Origin: an uncultured Bacteroidales bacterium
Lineage (GTDB): Bacteria > Bacteroidota > Bacteroidia > Bacteroidales > UBA932
Reading direction: 5' to 3'
NCBI GenBank assembly: GCA_934702165.1
Contig: CAKUYG010000004.1
Coordinates: forward strand, 1-32,681
DNA: 32,681 nt
This document shows, piece after piece, positions 14,879 to 22,899 of the stretch. Position 1 is the first letter of the stretch. Every line of letters starts with the position of its first letter. The translations under genes were made by a program, and so were the position numbers. The notes under the pieces are model-generated. The model made no database searches. It saw nothing but the letters and a program-made list of their open reading frames with translations, and was not told the DNA's origin.

Positions 14879-15934
14879 TTATGGTTTCTCTACCACTTCA
14901 ATGTCGAATCTCAGAGGTGAATATGCCGGGATGGCGCTTCCTGAACCGCTTGAGGCGTACCCTAGTTTCGAGAGGAAAATGCCGGTGCCCTCTTCAAACG
15001 GGCCCATCCGCCACAGCATATATGAGAATCCGTCTATCACCGAGGTCTTGTTGGAAGTGATGGTGATGCCGGTATAATCGTCGTGGTTGTACTGCACGGA
15101 TATAGGAGAATAGGTCTTGGAAGAGCTGTAGATCCCGTACATCTTCGCTGTATCAGCCACCGTAGTGTCAAAGACCCTGCCGTTGAGAAGGCGGCCCGTA
15201 TAATTGATATAGATGGTGGTGTCCGCAGGGAAACCGGCATCCGAGTCCTCCTCATCTTCAGTAGTCCCTTCAGCCGCAGTTTCCTCCATCTCCGGGGCCT
15301 TTGTCTGTACATAATAGAACCCGTATTTCAATGAATCCCTGACATTGAGCTGAGGATAATTCTGTGCGAAGAAGCGCCCCAGCGAATCAATCTCCCACTT
15401 GTCCATATCCTCGATAGCCTCAAGCAGTTCAATGTCATATATGGCATTGGTGCCGGTAACATTATCAAGATAACCTTGCACTTTGTCATAGCGGGCTGTC
15501 GTCATCAGCCATCCCGGGATTATCTCCTGTCGCCGGCCGCCCTCACGCATGGTGGAGAGCATCTCCTCAAGGCCGGCCGAAAGGTAGTTCTCCCCCAAGG
15601 TCCAGATGACAGGACCGCACCACGATGTCTCGCTCCACGTGCCGAGCCGCTTTGCAAGAGACGGCACCGTCGTGGCAGTGATGTTGCCGTCGAGCGACTT
15701 GAGCGTATAGTTGAGGCGCACATACTTGTCCGACTCCCCTATCGCCTCGCCGGTGCCCTCTTCATCGGAAAGCACATAAGCCCCGAGCGGAGTCGGAGCC
15801 AGATCCGGATGGTTCACAAGCATCCAAGCATCGAAATACCTTTTAGATGCATCGTTCTTGCCGGCCTCCACCGTCCTCGCGCAAGATGCGAGGACAAGCA
15901 GGCACATCAGACATGATATCGTTCTCTTGATCAT
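14879..15934 (-). CDS. Two-domain FKBP-type peptidyl-prolyl isomerase lipoprotein
   Basis: A lipoprotein of 351 residues: the signal peptide ends in the lipobox LASC (Cys18). The residues after Cys show no acidic surface-export signal, so a periplasm-facing anchor is more likely. Two FKBP modules follow. The first (about 48-172) contains YVRLNYTLKSLDGNITATT and GLEEMLSTMREGGRRQEIIP. The second (about 205-350) contains IYINYTGRLLNGRVFDTT, VIDGFSYMLWRMGPFEEGTG and IPAYSPLRFDIEVV, matching the FKBP active-site frame better. An acidic linker (EETAAEGTTEDEEDSD) separates them. It should assist folding of envelope proteins. Its ATG overlaps the nrnA stop (ATGA), indicating translational coupling. 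Confidence 0.88.
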   Translation of the reverse strand: MIKRTISCLMCLLVLASCARTVEAGKNDASKRYFDAWMLVNHPDLAPTPLGAYVLSDEEGTGEAIGESDKYVRLNYTLKSLDGNITATTVPSLAKRLGTWSETSWCGPVIWTLGENYLSAGLEEMLSTMREGGRRQEIIPGWLMTTARYDKVQGYLDNVTGTNAIYDIELLEAIEDMDKWEIDSLGRFFAQNYPQLNVRDSLKYGFYYVQTKAPEMEETAAEGTTEDEEDSDAGFPADTTIYINYTGRLLNGRVFDTTVADTAKMYGIYSSSKTYSPISVQYNHDDYTGITITSNKTSVIDGFSYMLWRMGPFEEGTGIFLSKLGYASSGSGSAIPAYSPLRFDIEVVEKP

Positions 15935-16995
15935 AATTCATCTTTTTCGGACGGCGATTCAGTTTGCAGGAATCGTGCCGTCACCCTTTCTATATAATGT
16001 CCAGCCTCTTCACGGGAGGCTATGTCCCCGGGGAACAGCAACTTTCCGCCAGCTGCACACTCGTGTCCCCCGCCATGGAACCACTTCCTCGCCAGAGCAT
16101 TGGAAGACCAGCCGGCCTTCGACCTCACTGACACACGGTAAAAACCTCCATCCTCGCGCAGAAAGATGCTCATCACGACTTTCCCGATCCCGAGAGGCAG
16201 GTTCACGAACCCTTCGGTGTCACCGTCCTTCAGACCAAGACGGAAGATGTCTTCTTTGTTGAAGATGGAATAAGCCACGCCGTCCTCCGTGATGTGCATT
16301 TTGTCCTTGAGATATACCCCCATGGCCCTGAACCTGTTCTCCCTGTAGGAGTTGTACAGACGGGAGAGGAGCTCTTCACGGTCCACCCCGGCTGCAAGCA
16401 GCGCAGATGCCATGGAAAATGTGGACGGAAAGACTGAGTTCGCGAAATTGTTTGTATCCGTCGTCATCCCGGCCATCAGCGAAACCGCGGCCCCATGAGG
16501 GAGCCGGGAAGCATCGTGTGCGACATCCGTCATCTCCATAAGAACATGGAAGAGCAGTTCGCTTGCCGAAGACACATCGGTCCGGCTGAACACAAGCGAA
16601 AAGCCATCCGCCTCAGGCTGCGGATGATGGTCTATCATGACTCTAGGACAAGACACTGAGCGCAGGACGGCCTCAAGTTCTCCGGATCTCGAAGGCGAGT
16701 TGAAATCAAGGCACACCACAAGATCGGCCTCCTTCAGCACAGCCCGGGCACGGGACGGCTCTTCCGAGGCCACCACAACCTTCCCGCCATCCGCCAGAAA
16801 AGACAGACTGTCAGGATAAGCATCCGGGACAAGCGCCACAGCCTCCGCCCCGCGCGAGCGCAGATACGACACAAGCGCAGTGCTGCTGCCGAGGGCATCC
16901 CCGTCAGGATGGAGGTGAGACACCGTACATATCCTGCGGGACTGCCTGAAAAGCCTGTCCAGCTCGGCGGTCATCTTCTTGTCAAGTGATTCCAT
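15931..16995 (-). CDS. nrnA: NrnA-type DHH/DHHA1 phosphoesterase (nanoRNase / pAp phosphatase family)
   Basis: A 354-residue bifunctional oligoribonuclease/pAp phosphatase-like enzyme, which degrades 2-5 nt RNAs and may dephosphorylate pAp. DHH domain motifs are complete: HLHPDGDALGS (27-37), CLDFNS with Asp97, MIDHHPQ with D122-H123-H124, and TTDTNNF with Asp180, together binding two Mn2+. The DHHA1 substrate domain ends with GGGHECAAGG (308-317). The ATG at 16995 is preferred to the GTG at 17010 because the -7 box at 17013-17020 would place transcription start at about 17008. It heads the nrnA-FKBP-MATE-kinase operon and overlaps the FKBP start by four bases. Confidence 0.92.
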   Translation of the reverse strand: MESLDKKMTAELDRLFRQSRRICTVSHLHPDGDALGSSTALVSYLRSRGAEAVALVPDAYPDSLSFLADGGKVVVASEEPSRARAVLKEADLVVCLDFNSPSRSGELEAVLRSVSCPRVMIDHHPQPEADGFSLVFSRTDVSSASELLFHVLMEMTDVAHDASRLPHGAAVSLMAGMTTDTNNFANSVFPSTFSMASALLAAGVDREELLSRLYNSYRENRFRAMGVYLKDKMHITEDGVAYSIFNKEDIFRLGLKDGDTEGFVNLPLGIGKVVMSIFLREDGGFYRVSVRSKAGWSSNALARKWFHGGGHECAAGGKLLFPGDIASREEAGHYIERVTARFLQTESPSEKDEL

Positions 16996-17012
16996 CTGTT
17001 TCAAATCCACCG

Positions 17013-17020
17013 CAAATTTA
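17013..17020 (-). promoter_or_regulatory. -7 promoter element for the nrnA operon
   Basis: TAAATTTG on the minus strand matches TAnnTTTG. Its position excludes the GTG at 17010 as start and puts the ATG at 16995 on a leader of about 13 nt. Confidence 0.6.
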
Positions 17021-17029
17021 AGAAGAATA

Positions 17030-17060
17030 TTGCATTTGATAAATCAAATTCCTAACTTTG
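17030..17060 (+). promoter_or_regulatory. Promoter of the pilin-like / DUF3822 / rsmD operon
   Basis: TTG at 17030-17032 is followed after 20 nt by TAACTTTG (17053-17060), the best full -33/-7 pair in the window. It ends 33 nt before the ATG at 17094, which has an A-rich leader (AAAAAGAACATAAA) in place of a Shine-Dalgarno sequence. Confidence 0.7.
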
Positions 17061-17093
17061 TACGGATTTGGATATTGATAAAAAGAACATAAA

Positions 17094-17786
17094 ATGAACA
17101 AGACAGTCAAGATCATCATTGAAGTTGTGCTGCTGGGAGTCATAGCATTCCTGACATATGCAATCTACAGCTCCATCATGGAGCCTGTCAACTTCAACAA
17201 GCAGAGAGACTACCGCAAGAGCGTAGCCATCCAGAGACTCAAGGATGTCCGCACCCTGCAGGTCGCCTACAAGTCAGTCAACGGCAAGTTCACTTCTACC
17301 GTAGACTCTCTCAAGCTCTTCTATGAAGAGGGCAAGATGCCTGTTGTACTTCAGGTAGGTTCACCGGACGACTCTGTTGCTGTAATGCACACCGAGGCGG
17401 TCAAGAGGGCTCACCGCAGGATCTCCAACGAGGAGCTTTACAAGATGTATCTTGCAGGGGACAAGAACCTCGTGTTCTCCATCGAGAACTCCATCCCTGT
17501 CAAGGACACCCTCTTCAACGGACGCACCGACTTCAACATCGACTCTCTCAAGACCATTCCGTTCTCAGGCGGCAAGCCTCTCCAGATGGAGGCTATCGTA
17601 AAGACAGTTTCAGGTGTGCCTGTACCTCTCTTCGAGGCAAGGATGCCATACAAGGAGCTCCTCGCCGGCATGGATAACCAGCTCCGCATCAACCTCGATG
17701 CAGAGTGCGAGGCCCAGAACAAATATCAGGGTCTTCAGGTCGGTTCCATCTCCGCACCTAACAACAACGCAGGTAACTGGGAATAG
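17094..17786 (+). CDS. Single-pass membrane protein with pilin-like N-terminal layout
   Basis: The 230-residue protein has one N-terminal transmembrane helix (about 6-27) and a soluble domain probably outside the inner membrane. Just after the helix comes KSVAIQRLKDVRTLQVAYKSVNGKFTSTVDSLKLFYEEG (43-81 region), whose spacing recalls type II pseudopilins (helix, then a residue pattern ending in NGxFxxxxDxL). The canonical pilin prepilin-peptidase site is not evident. The C-terminal half is beta-rich, ending in an Asn-rich tail (PNNNAGNWE). I recognise it as a conserved Bacteroidetes hypothetical but no named family. Its stop overlaps the GTG of the DUF3822 gene by one base, and rsmD follows, so the three are cotranscribed. 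The pilin resemblance is inference from pattern only. Confidence 0.8.
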   Translation: MNKTVKIIIEVVLLGVIAFLTYAIYSSIMEPVNFNKQRDYRKSVAIQRLKDVRTLQVAYKSVNGKFTSTVDSLKLFYEEGKMPVVLQVGSPDDSVAVMHTEAVKRAHRRISNEELYKMYLAGDKNLVFSIENSIPVKDTLFNGRTDFNIDSLKTIPFSGGKPLQMEAIVKTVSGVPVPLFEARMPYKELLAGMDNQLRINLDAECEAQNKYQGLQVGSISAPNNNAGNWE

Positions 17787-18241
17787 TGTTCACGCTCGTA
17801 CCTTCCAGCTTTTTCGACCCTGCTTCAGAGCGTAAGGCTCTTGAGGGAGTGGGCATGGTGAAGGAAGGTTCCGAGACCAGACACATAGAAATACCGGAAT
17901 ATGACGCTGTCCTCATCTACGACGTGGATGAGGACAGTTGCGTATACGGCCAGGAGATGGCCGGTCTTCTGAAGAATCTGGGAAACTGCCCGGAATACAA
18001 CAAGATATTGTGCAGCATCAGAGACAGGAGGCTGTATCTGGCCATAGCACAGGGAAAGACGCTCATGTTGGCCAACAGCTACGGGGCACAGGACTTCACT
18101 ACAGCAGAATATTATATCTTTCTGGCCGTCAAGTCTCTTCAGATCAACCCTGAGATGTCCACGATCTGCTTTATGAGCCAGCTGGACGCAGACGAAGAGA
18201 TGTCGCTGTACAGGTATTTCAAAGCCGTAGTCAGGATATGA
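17786..18241 (+). CDS. Short DUF3822-like protein
   Basis: The 151-residue protein begins FTLVPSSFFDPASERKALEG, which resembles the middle of Bacteroidetes DUF3822 proteins, and continues with NKILCSIRDRRLYLAIAQGKTLMLANSYGAQDFTTAEYYIFLAVKSLQ, the usual C-terminal half. As I recall, most members are about 250-280 residues and lie beside rsmD, so this one seems to lack the N-terminal half. No remnant of that half is visible because the upstream gene runs up to the start. The start codon is GTG at 17786, sharing a base with the preceding stop; an internal ATG at 17855 is less likely. The stop overlaps the rsmD ATG (ATGA). Function unknown. Confidence 0.78.
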   Translation: MFTLVPSSFFDPASERKALEGVGMVKEGSETRHIEIPEYDAVLIYDVDEDSCVYGQEMAGLLKNLGNCPEYNKILCSIRDRRLYLAIAQGKTLMLANSYGAQDFTTAEYYIFLAVKSLQINPEMSTICFMSQLDADEEMSLYRYFKAVVRI

Positions 18242-18771
18242 GGATCATAGGCGGGACACTCAAAGGACGGACCATCACTCCCCCGGCGGGCTACAGTGCG
18301 AGGCCTACCACAGACTACGCGAAGGAAGGACTGTTCAATGTCCTTGACAACGAATATGAATTCGAAGACCTCAAGGTTCTCGACCTCTTTGGAGGCACCG
18401 GGGCGATAAGTTATGAATTCGCATCCAGAGGTGCGGCACTTGTATGCTGCGTTGAGATGAACAAGGACAACGCCTCATTCATACGCCGCGAGGCGGCAAG
18501 ACTCGGGCTTGACAGGATAAAAGCCGTGCACAGCAATGTCTTTGACTTCCTTCCCATCTGCCATGAGAAGTTCGACATCATTTTCGCTGATCCGCCTTAT
18601 GCTCTTGATGGTCTGGAGACCCTCCCGGACAAAGTCCTCGGCAGCGCAATCCTTCAGGAGGGCAACTACTTCATCCTTGAGCACGGGGATGAGCACAGTT
18701 TCAAGGAGCACCCGAAATTCAAAAAAGAGAAAGTCTACGGCAGGGTGCACTTCTCATTTTTCGAACAATAA
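18238..18771 (+). CDS. rsmD: 16S rRNA (guanine(966)-N2)-methyltransferase
   Basis: A 177-residue RsmD, which methylates N2 of G966 in 16S rRNA within the 30S subunit using S-adenosylmethionine. The N-terminus MRIIGGTLKGRTI and ARPTTDYAKEGLFNVL (21-36) are signatures of the family. VLDLFGGTGAIS (47-58) binds SAM, CVEMNK (71-76) follows strand 2, and DPPY at 118-121 is the N-methyltransferase catalytic motif. The length is that of the family. It is the third gene of its operon and its ATG overlaps the DUF3822 stop by four bases. Confidence 0.95.
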   Translation: MRIIGGTLKGRTITPPAGYSARPTTDYAKEGLFNVLDNEYEFEDLKVLDLFGGTGAISYEFASRGAALVCCVEMNKDNASFIRREAARLGLDRIKAVHSNVFDFLPICHEKFDIIFADPPYALDGLETLPDKVLGSAILQEGNYFILEHGDEHSFKEHPKFKKEKVYGRVHFSFFEQ

Positions 18772-18805
18772 CCTGCCCCGAATCAGGATTTGCATTGTGA
18801 TCCAT

Positions 18806-18833
18806 ATTACGAATAAACTTTTTTATTCGTAAT
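18806..18833. repeat. 12-bp palindrome overlapping the -7 box of the YhcH-like gene
   Basis: ATTACGAATAAA (18806-18817) is followed after four T/C bases by its exact inverse, TTTATTCGTAAT (18822-18833). The right arm shares its last four bases with the -7 element TAATTTTG (18830-18837). The stem is AT-rich, has no U-tract of its own beyond TTTTG and lies 34 nt after rsmD, so an operator is more likely than a terminator, though weak termination of rsmD cannot be excluded. Confidence 0.65.
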
Positions 18834-18837
18834 TTTG
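18830..18837 (+). promoter_or_regulatory. -7 promoter element for the YhcH-like / M28 genes
   Basis: TAATTTTG matches TAnnTTTG and ends 17 nt before the ATG at 18855. It is overlapped by a 12-bp palindrome, suggesting that a repressor bound there would block RNA polymerase. Confidence 0.6.
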
Positions 18838-18854
18838 AGTATTGAATTATCACA

Positions 18855-19397
18855 ATGAAAAAGTATTTCTCATTATTGGTGATGCTCGCACTAGGTGCAT
18901 GTACACCAAAAACTTATCTCTGGAACGCCGATAACGCGACCGTGGACATGGATGTTTACAGACAGCAGTACAAGCTCAACAAGGCCGAGTGGGACGCCGC
19001 TTTCAAGTTCCTCTCGGATCCCGAGACCGGAAATCTGCCGGCAGGAAGATATGAACTTACAGAGAACACATTTGCCAACATACAAATAGATTCCACCCGC
19101 ACTTCGATGCAATGGGAAGATCATCACAAGAGAATTGACCTTTTCTATATCGTTGAAGGAAGAGAACTCGTCAACGTCTGCAAACCGGAGGAACTTCGTG
19201 AATGCACCAGACCTTACACGGACGAAAAAGATGTTGAGAACTATTTGTCATCAACCAATCCGCGCCCCGTCGTGCTCACTCCAGGAAAATTTGTGATCCT
19301 CTTCCCGTCCGATGCGCATCAGCCGTTACTGGATCCGGACGGGATTCCCGCTCCGATCAAAAAGATAGTCGTGAAAATTCCTTACGCTTCAGAATAA
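18855..19397 (+). CDS. YhcH/YjgK/YiaL (DUF386) family lipoprotein
   Basis: The 180-residue protein has a lipoprotein signal peptide ending in the lipobox LGAC (Cys16), then a DUF386 cupin-like domain (about 38-178). Family marks are WEDHHKRIDLFYIVEGRE (90-107), PGKFVILFPSDAHQPLLDPDG and KKIVVKI near the C-terminus. Cytosolic members include EbgC and YhcH/NanQ, implicated in anomerisation of sialic acid and in sugar catabolism. A lipid-anchored version is unusual and implies action on sugars in the periplasm; that is inference. The residues after Cys (TPKTY) give no surface-export signal. The M28 peptidase starts 4 nt after its stop, so the two form an operon. Confidence 0.87.
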   Translation: MKKYFSLLVMLALGACTPKTYLWNADNATVDMDVYRQQYKLNKAEWDAAFKFLSDPETGNLPAGRYELTENTFANIQIDSTRTSMQWEDHHKRIDLFYIVEGRELVNVCKPEELRECTRPYTDEKDVENYLSSTNPRPVVLTPGKFVILFPSDAHQPLLDPDGIPAPIKKIVVKIPYASE

Positions 19398-19401
19398 TCC
19401 G

Positions 19402-21003
19402 ATGAAAAAGATAACGGTTTTTAATTCTGCCTTCCTCTCGCTGCTCTGCATCAATGCCGCCGCACAAAATTTGAGCGGGCTAACGGACCTTGACTATTTC
19501 AAACATCATCTCAAAGTGATAAGCGCGGACGACTTCGGCGGCCGCAAACCGCTCACAGAGTACGAGACCAAGACAATTGATTACATCCGTGACCAGTACG
19601 TGGCTCTCGGCCTGCAGAGCGCCCCTGGAGGGTATTTCCAGGAAGTTGAGGAAATCAAGACCAGAACATCCCTCAAAGGAGGAAGACTCACGGTCAAGGG
19701 AAAGGGAGGAAAGGTCATCGTAAAAGCCCCTGACGAGATCGTCCCGTGGACACTGCGCAACACAGATAAAGTTGACCTGAAAGATGCCGGACTTGTATTT
19801 GCAGGTTACGGAATCACGGCTCCCGAATACAACTGGGACGACTTCGGCGGGCTGGATGTCAGCGGCAAGGTGCTGCTCGTTCTTGAAAACGACCCTGGCA
19901 TCCATGACAACACGGTATTCGGCGGGAAAAACCAGACATACTACGGACGTGCCTCCTATAAATTCGAGGAAGCATTCAGGCGCGGGGCTGCAGGATGCCT
20001 CGTAATCCACATGCCGTCTACTTCCGCATACAAGTTCTCAAGCATACAGTCTTCACACGGCGGAGAGGAAATCTCCCTCGTTGACGCCAATGCCAACAGG
20101 GACGCGCTCGGAATGAGCGGATGGATAGGAGAAGATGCCGTAAAGCGCATATTCAAGTCAGCCGGGGAGGACTATTACGCGATCGTGGAAAGCGCGCGCA
20201 AGAGCGACTTCAAGGCTGTCCAGCTCGATGCCAAGATGAACGCCGTACTGGAAGTCACTGCCGGGACAGGCATATCACATAATGTGATCGGCATGATTCC
20301 CGGAACCGATCTGAAGGACGAATGCGTAGTCGTGATGGCTCATTGGGACCATCTCGGAATCGGAGAACCGGTGGACGGTGACGCCATCTACAACGGTGCA
20401 GGTGACAATGCCTCTGGTATAGCAGGCATGCTGACACATATCAGGCGCTTCATCGCCGACGGTACCAGGATGCGCCGCACAGTCATATTTGCCGCACTCA
20501 CATCTGAAGAGGACGGGCTTTTGGGATCGGAATGGTATGCAAAACACCCTGTGATGCCTATTTCAAAAACCGCAGCTGCCGTCAACATCGACGGCGGGGC
20601 ACCGCTCGGAAAGGCAAGGAATGTGGAAGTCTACGCTGGAGGGCTGTCCACTGTAGACAGGACAGTCTCGATCCTCGCAGCAGCGCAAGGTCGCAGAGCG
20701 GACATAATAATTCCCGATACACGCGGCATATTCTTCCGCACGGACCTTTTCAACATGCTCCGTGCAGGTGTGCCTGGAGTTTTCGTCTGCGGAGGACAGG
20801 ACTGGATCGATCCCGAGGATCACAGAAGACACTTCAATCCGCCTTACCACCACCCGAAGGATGAATGGCGCGAAGACTGGGACATGTCCGGCGTGATGGA
20901 CCAGTGGAATCTTATCCACGCCCTCATCGAGGCTTACGCCGATGACGACCAGATGCCGCGATGGCTTCCCGGTTCAGGATTCAGCAGACCCTCACAGAAC
21001 TGA
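19402..21003 (+). CDS. Secreted M28 family zinc aminopeptidase with PA domain
   Basis: The 533-residue protein begins with a signal peptide (to about AAAQ at 22) and should be exported to the periplasm. A protease-associated (PA) domain at about 125-230 interrupts the peptidase, with GLVFAGYGITAPEYNWDDFGG and AAGCLVIH. The M28 domain carries the di-zinc ligands: H314 in MAHWDHLG, D335 in GAGDNASG, E369/E370 in TSEEDGLLGS (acid and ligand), D397 in NIDGG and a His of PPYHHPKDEW (483-484). It should release N-terminal residues from peptides. It is cotranscribed with the YhcH-like lipoprotein gene (4-nt gap) and ends at the hairpin at 21021-21051. Confidence 0.93.
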   Translation: MKKITVFNSAFLSLLCINAAAQNLSGLTDLDYFKHHLKVISADDFGGRKPLTEYETKTIDYIRDQYVALGLQSAPGGYFQEVEEIKTRTSLKGGRLTVKGKGGKVIVKAPDEIVPWTLRNTDKVDLKDAGLVFAGYGITAPEYNWDDFGGLDVSGKVLLVLENDPGIHDNTVFGGKNQTYYGRASYKFEEAFRRGAAGCLVIHMPSTSAYKFSSIQSSHGGEEISLVDANANRDALGMSGWIGEDAVKRIFKSAGEDYYAIVESARKSDFKAVQLDAKMNAVLEVTAGTGISHNVIGMIPGTDLKDECVVVMAHWDHLGIGEPVDGDAIYNGAGDNASGIAGMLTHIRRFIADGTRMRRTVIFAALTSEEDGLLGSEWYAKHPVMPISKTAAAVNIDGGAPLGKARNVEVYAGGLSTVDRTVSILAAAQGRRADIIIPDTRGIFFRTDLFNMLRAGVPGVFVCGGQDWIDPEDHRRHFNPPYHHPKDEWREDWDMSGVMDQWNLIHALIEAYADDDQMPRWLPGSGFSRPSQN

Positions 21004-21020
21004 GACACAACATACCCAAA

Positions 21021-21051
21021 AGAGGCAGGCCCCATATGAGTGCCTGCCTCT
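21021..21051. terminator. Hairpin terminator between convergent M28 and pduL genes
   Basis: A perfect 10-bp GC-rich stem (AGAGGCAGGC at 21021-21030 with 21042-21051) closes an 11-nt loop and is followed by ATTTTAT. It lies between the M28 stop (21003) and the pduL stop (21071), so it can serve both directions. Confidence 0.85.
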
Positions 21052-21070
21052 ATTTTATCGGTACAGCGTA

Positions 21071-21643
21071 TTACTTCACGATGTGACCGGTAATCTGTCC
21101 GCTGCATGCCGCGGCGTTGGCCTCATCCGTATCGATATGCATCGCAAGTGCGTACTTGTCTGAGACACGGACTACGGTATCACCGAACACGAGTTTGCGT
21201 CCGGTCTCCTGCTCGACCTCGACAGAGACGATCTCCCCGTTCTTGACACCGAAGCGCTCGGCATCGGCAGGAGTCATGTGGACATGACGCTTGGCGATGA
21301 TCACACCTTCGGAAAGTTCAATTTCACCGCATGGTCCGACAATCTTGCAAGGAGCCGAGCCGGCCACATCTCCACTCTCTCTGATCGGGGCCACGATTCC
21401 GATTGTACGGGCATCGGTAAATGAGAGTTCCACCTGATTTTCAGGACGGACAGGGCCGAGGATAGAGCATTTGAGACTGGCTTTCGGTCCTACGACCTCT
21501 ACTTTCTGATTGGAGGCATACTGCCCCGGCTGAGAAAGAGGCTTCTTGACCTCAAGTTCAAACCCTTTTCCGAAAAGGACATCCAGAGCCTCACGGGTGA
21601 CGTGGACGTGTCTTGCGGATGTCTCGATGATAAAATTGTCCAT
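21071..21643 (-). CDS. pduL: PduL-type phosphate propanoyltransferase (phosphotransacylase)
   Basis: The 190-residue enzyme interconverts acyl-CoA and acyl-phosphate (propanoyl or acetyl). The twin PduL beta-barrel repeats are evident: SARHVHV (9-15) with H12 and H14, GPVRPENQVE (63-72), KRHVHMTPADAERFGV (118-133) with H120 and H122, and MHIDTDEANAA (168-178). These His residues are the zinc ligands. Microcompartment PduLs carry an N-terminal encapsulation peptide; here the catalytic region begins at residue 6, so the enzyme is cytosolic, and no shell genes lie nearby. It is the second gene after ackA (21-nt gap), so the pair would make acyl-phosphate and then ATP. Confidence 0.94.
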   Translation of the reverse strand: MDNFIIETSARHVHVTREALDVLFGKGFELEVKKPLSQPGQYASNQKVEVVGPKASLKCSILGPVRPENQVELSFTDARTIGIVAPIRESGDVAGSAPCKIVGPCGEIELSEGVIIAKRHVHMTPADAERFGVKNGEIVSVEVEQETGRKLVFGDTVVRVSDKYALAMHIDTDEANAAACSGQITGHIVK

Positions 21644-21664
21644 AATTATCTGATTGCTGTAAAT

Positions 21665-22879
21665 TTAGTTGTCAAGTTCGGAAACTATGCGCATTGTGTC
21701 GCGGGCTATCACAAGTTCCTCATTGGTAGGAATCATGGCAACCTTGACGGTGGAGTCAGGGGCTGAGATGATGGTCTCGGAATGAGCGTTCTCGTTGGCT
21801 TCATTGTCTATCTTGACCCCAAGATATGCCAGATTCTCGCATACGCGACGGCGCAGACGAGGGTTGTTCTCCCCTATCCCGGCCGTGAACACGATAAGAT
21901 CCACACCGTTCATCTCCGCGATGTATGCCCCGACGTTCTTGATGGTATCGTAAGTGAGTTTCTTCAGGGCGATCTTCGCCTGACGGTCTCCGTCGAGGGC
22001 GAGCGTGTTGAGGTCGCGCATGTCGGAGCTCTTGCCGGTGAGGCCGAGGAAACCGCTCTTCTTGTTCATCACCTCCGTCATCTGATCCGGGGTAAGCCCC
22101 TCCTTCTTCATGATATAAGGAACTATGTTGGCATCGATGTTACCGCAGCGGGTACCCATGATCATGCCCTCAAGCGGTGTGAAACCCATCGAAGTGTCCA
22201 CACACTTGCCGTCTTTGACGGCGGTGATGGAACTGCCGTTGCCAAGGTGACACGTAATAATCTTTGAATGCTCCAGATCCAGCCCGGCAAGCTTGGCTCC
22301 TCGGCGGGACACGTACTGATGTGATGTGCCGTGAGCACCGTAGCGGCGCACACGGTATTTGGTATAGTATTCATACGGCAGCGCATACATGTAGGCATAC
22401 GGCTCCATGGTCTGGTGGAAAGCCGTATCGAATGTGACTACCTGCGGCACTTTAGGAAGCACATGGGAAATGGCGTCGATGCCGAGAAGGTGTGCCGGGT
22501 TGTGAAGCGGTGCGAAGTCGCAGCAGATCTCAATCTTCTTGATGACATCATCGTTGACAAGGGTGCTGCCGGAGAAGAAATCGGCCCCCTGCACGATGCG
22601 GTGCCCAACGGCCTCGATGTCATCGAAACTCTTGAGCACACCGTGCTCAGGATCCACAAGGGCGTCAAGGACAAGCTTCATCCCGACTTTATGGTCAGGT
22701 ATCGGGAGAGTCCTGGTAAAAGGTTCCTTGCCTGTAGGCTTATGAGTGATGCATCCGTCCGGAAGGGAAATCTTCTCGACCAGCCCCTTGGCCAGAAGTT
22801 CATAAACATCGTCCCCCTTCATATCAAGAAGCTGATACTTGATGGAGGAGCTGCCGCAATTGATTACTAATATTATCAT
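21665..22879 (-). CDS. ackA: Acetate kinase
   Basis: AckA of 404 residues converts acetyl-phosphate and ADP into acetate and ATP. The opening VINCGSSSIKYQL (5-17) is the phosphate-1 motif. FDTAFHQTMEP contains the catalytic Asp, HLGNGSSITAVKDG is phosphate-2, MGTRCGNIDANI holds the transition-state Arg, and FTAGIGENNPRLRRRV is the adenosine motif. The ATG at 22879 is chosen because the N-terminal motif starts there; the in-frame extension to 23104 lacks homology and lies inside the divergent comEC gene. It is transcribed from the -7 box at 22900-22907 with pduL. Given a PduL partner, propionate may also be a product. Confidence 0.97.
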   Translation of the reverse strand: MIILVINCGSSSIKYQLLDMKGDDVYELLAKGLVEKISLPDGCITHKPTGKEPFTRTLPIPDHKVGMKLVLDALVDPEHGVLKSFDDIEAVGHRIVQGADFFSGSTLVNDDVIKKIEICCDFAPLHNPAHLLGIDAISHVLPKVPQVVTFDTAFHQTMEPYAYMYALPYEYYTKYRVRRYGAHGTSHQYVSRRGAKLAGLDLEHSKIITCHLGNGSSITAVKDGKCVDTSMGFTPLEGMIMGTRCGNIDANIVPYIMKKEGLTPDQMTEVMNKKSGFLGLTGKSSDMRDLNTLALDGDRQAKIALKKLTYDTIKNVGAYIAEMNGVDLIVFTAGIGENNPRLRRRVCENLAYLGVKIDNEANENAHSETIISAPDSTVKVAMIPTNEELVIARDTMRIVSELDN

Positions 22880-22899
22880 AATGTCATTGAAATGTGGGG

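Noticed and set aside
18806..18833. Palindrome as a rho-independent terminator of rsmD
   Set aside because: The stem is mostly A-T and overlaps a promoter element; an operator explains it better, though weak termination is not excluded.
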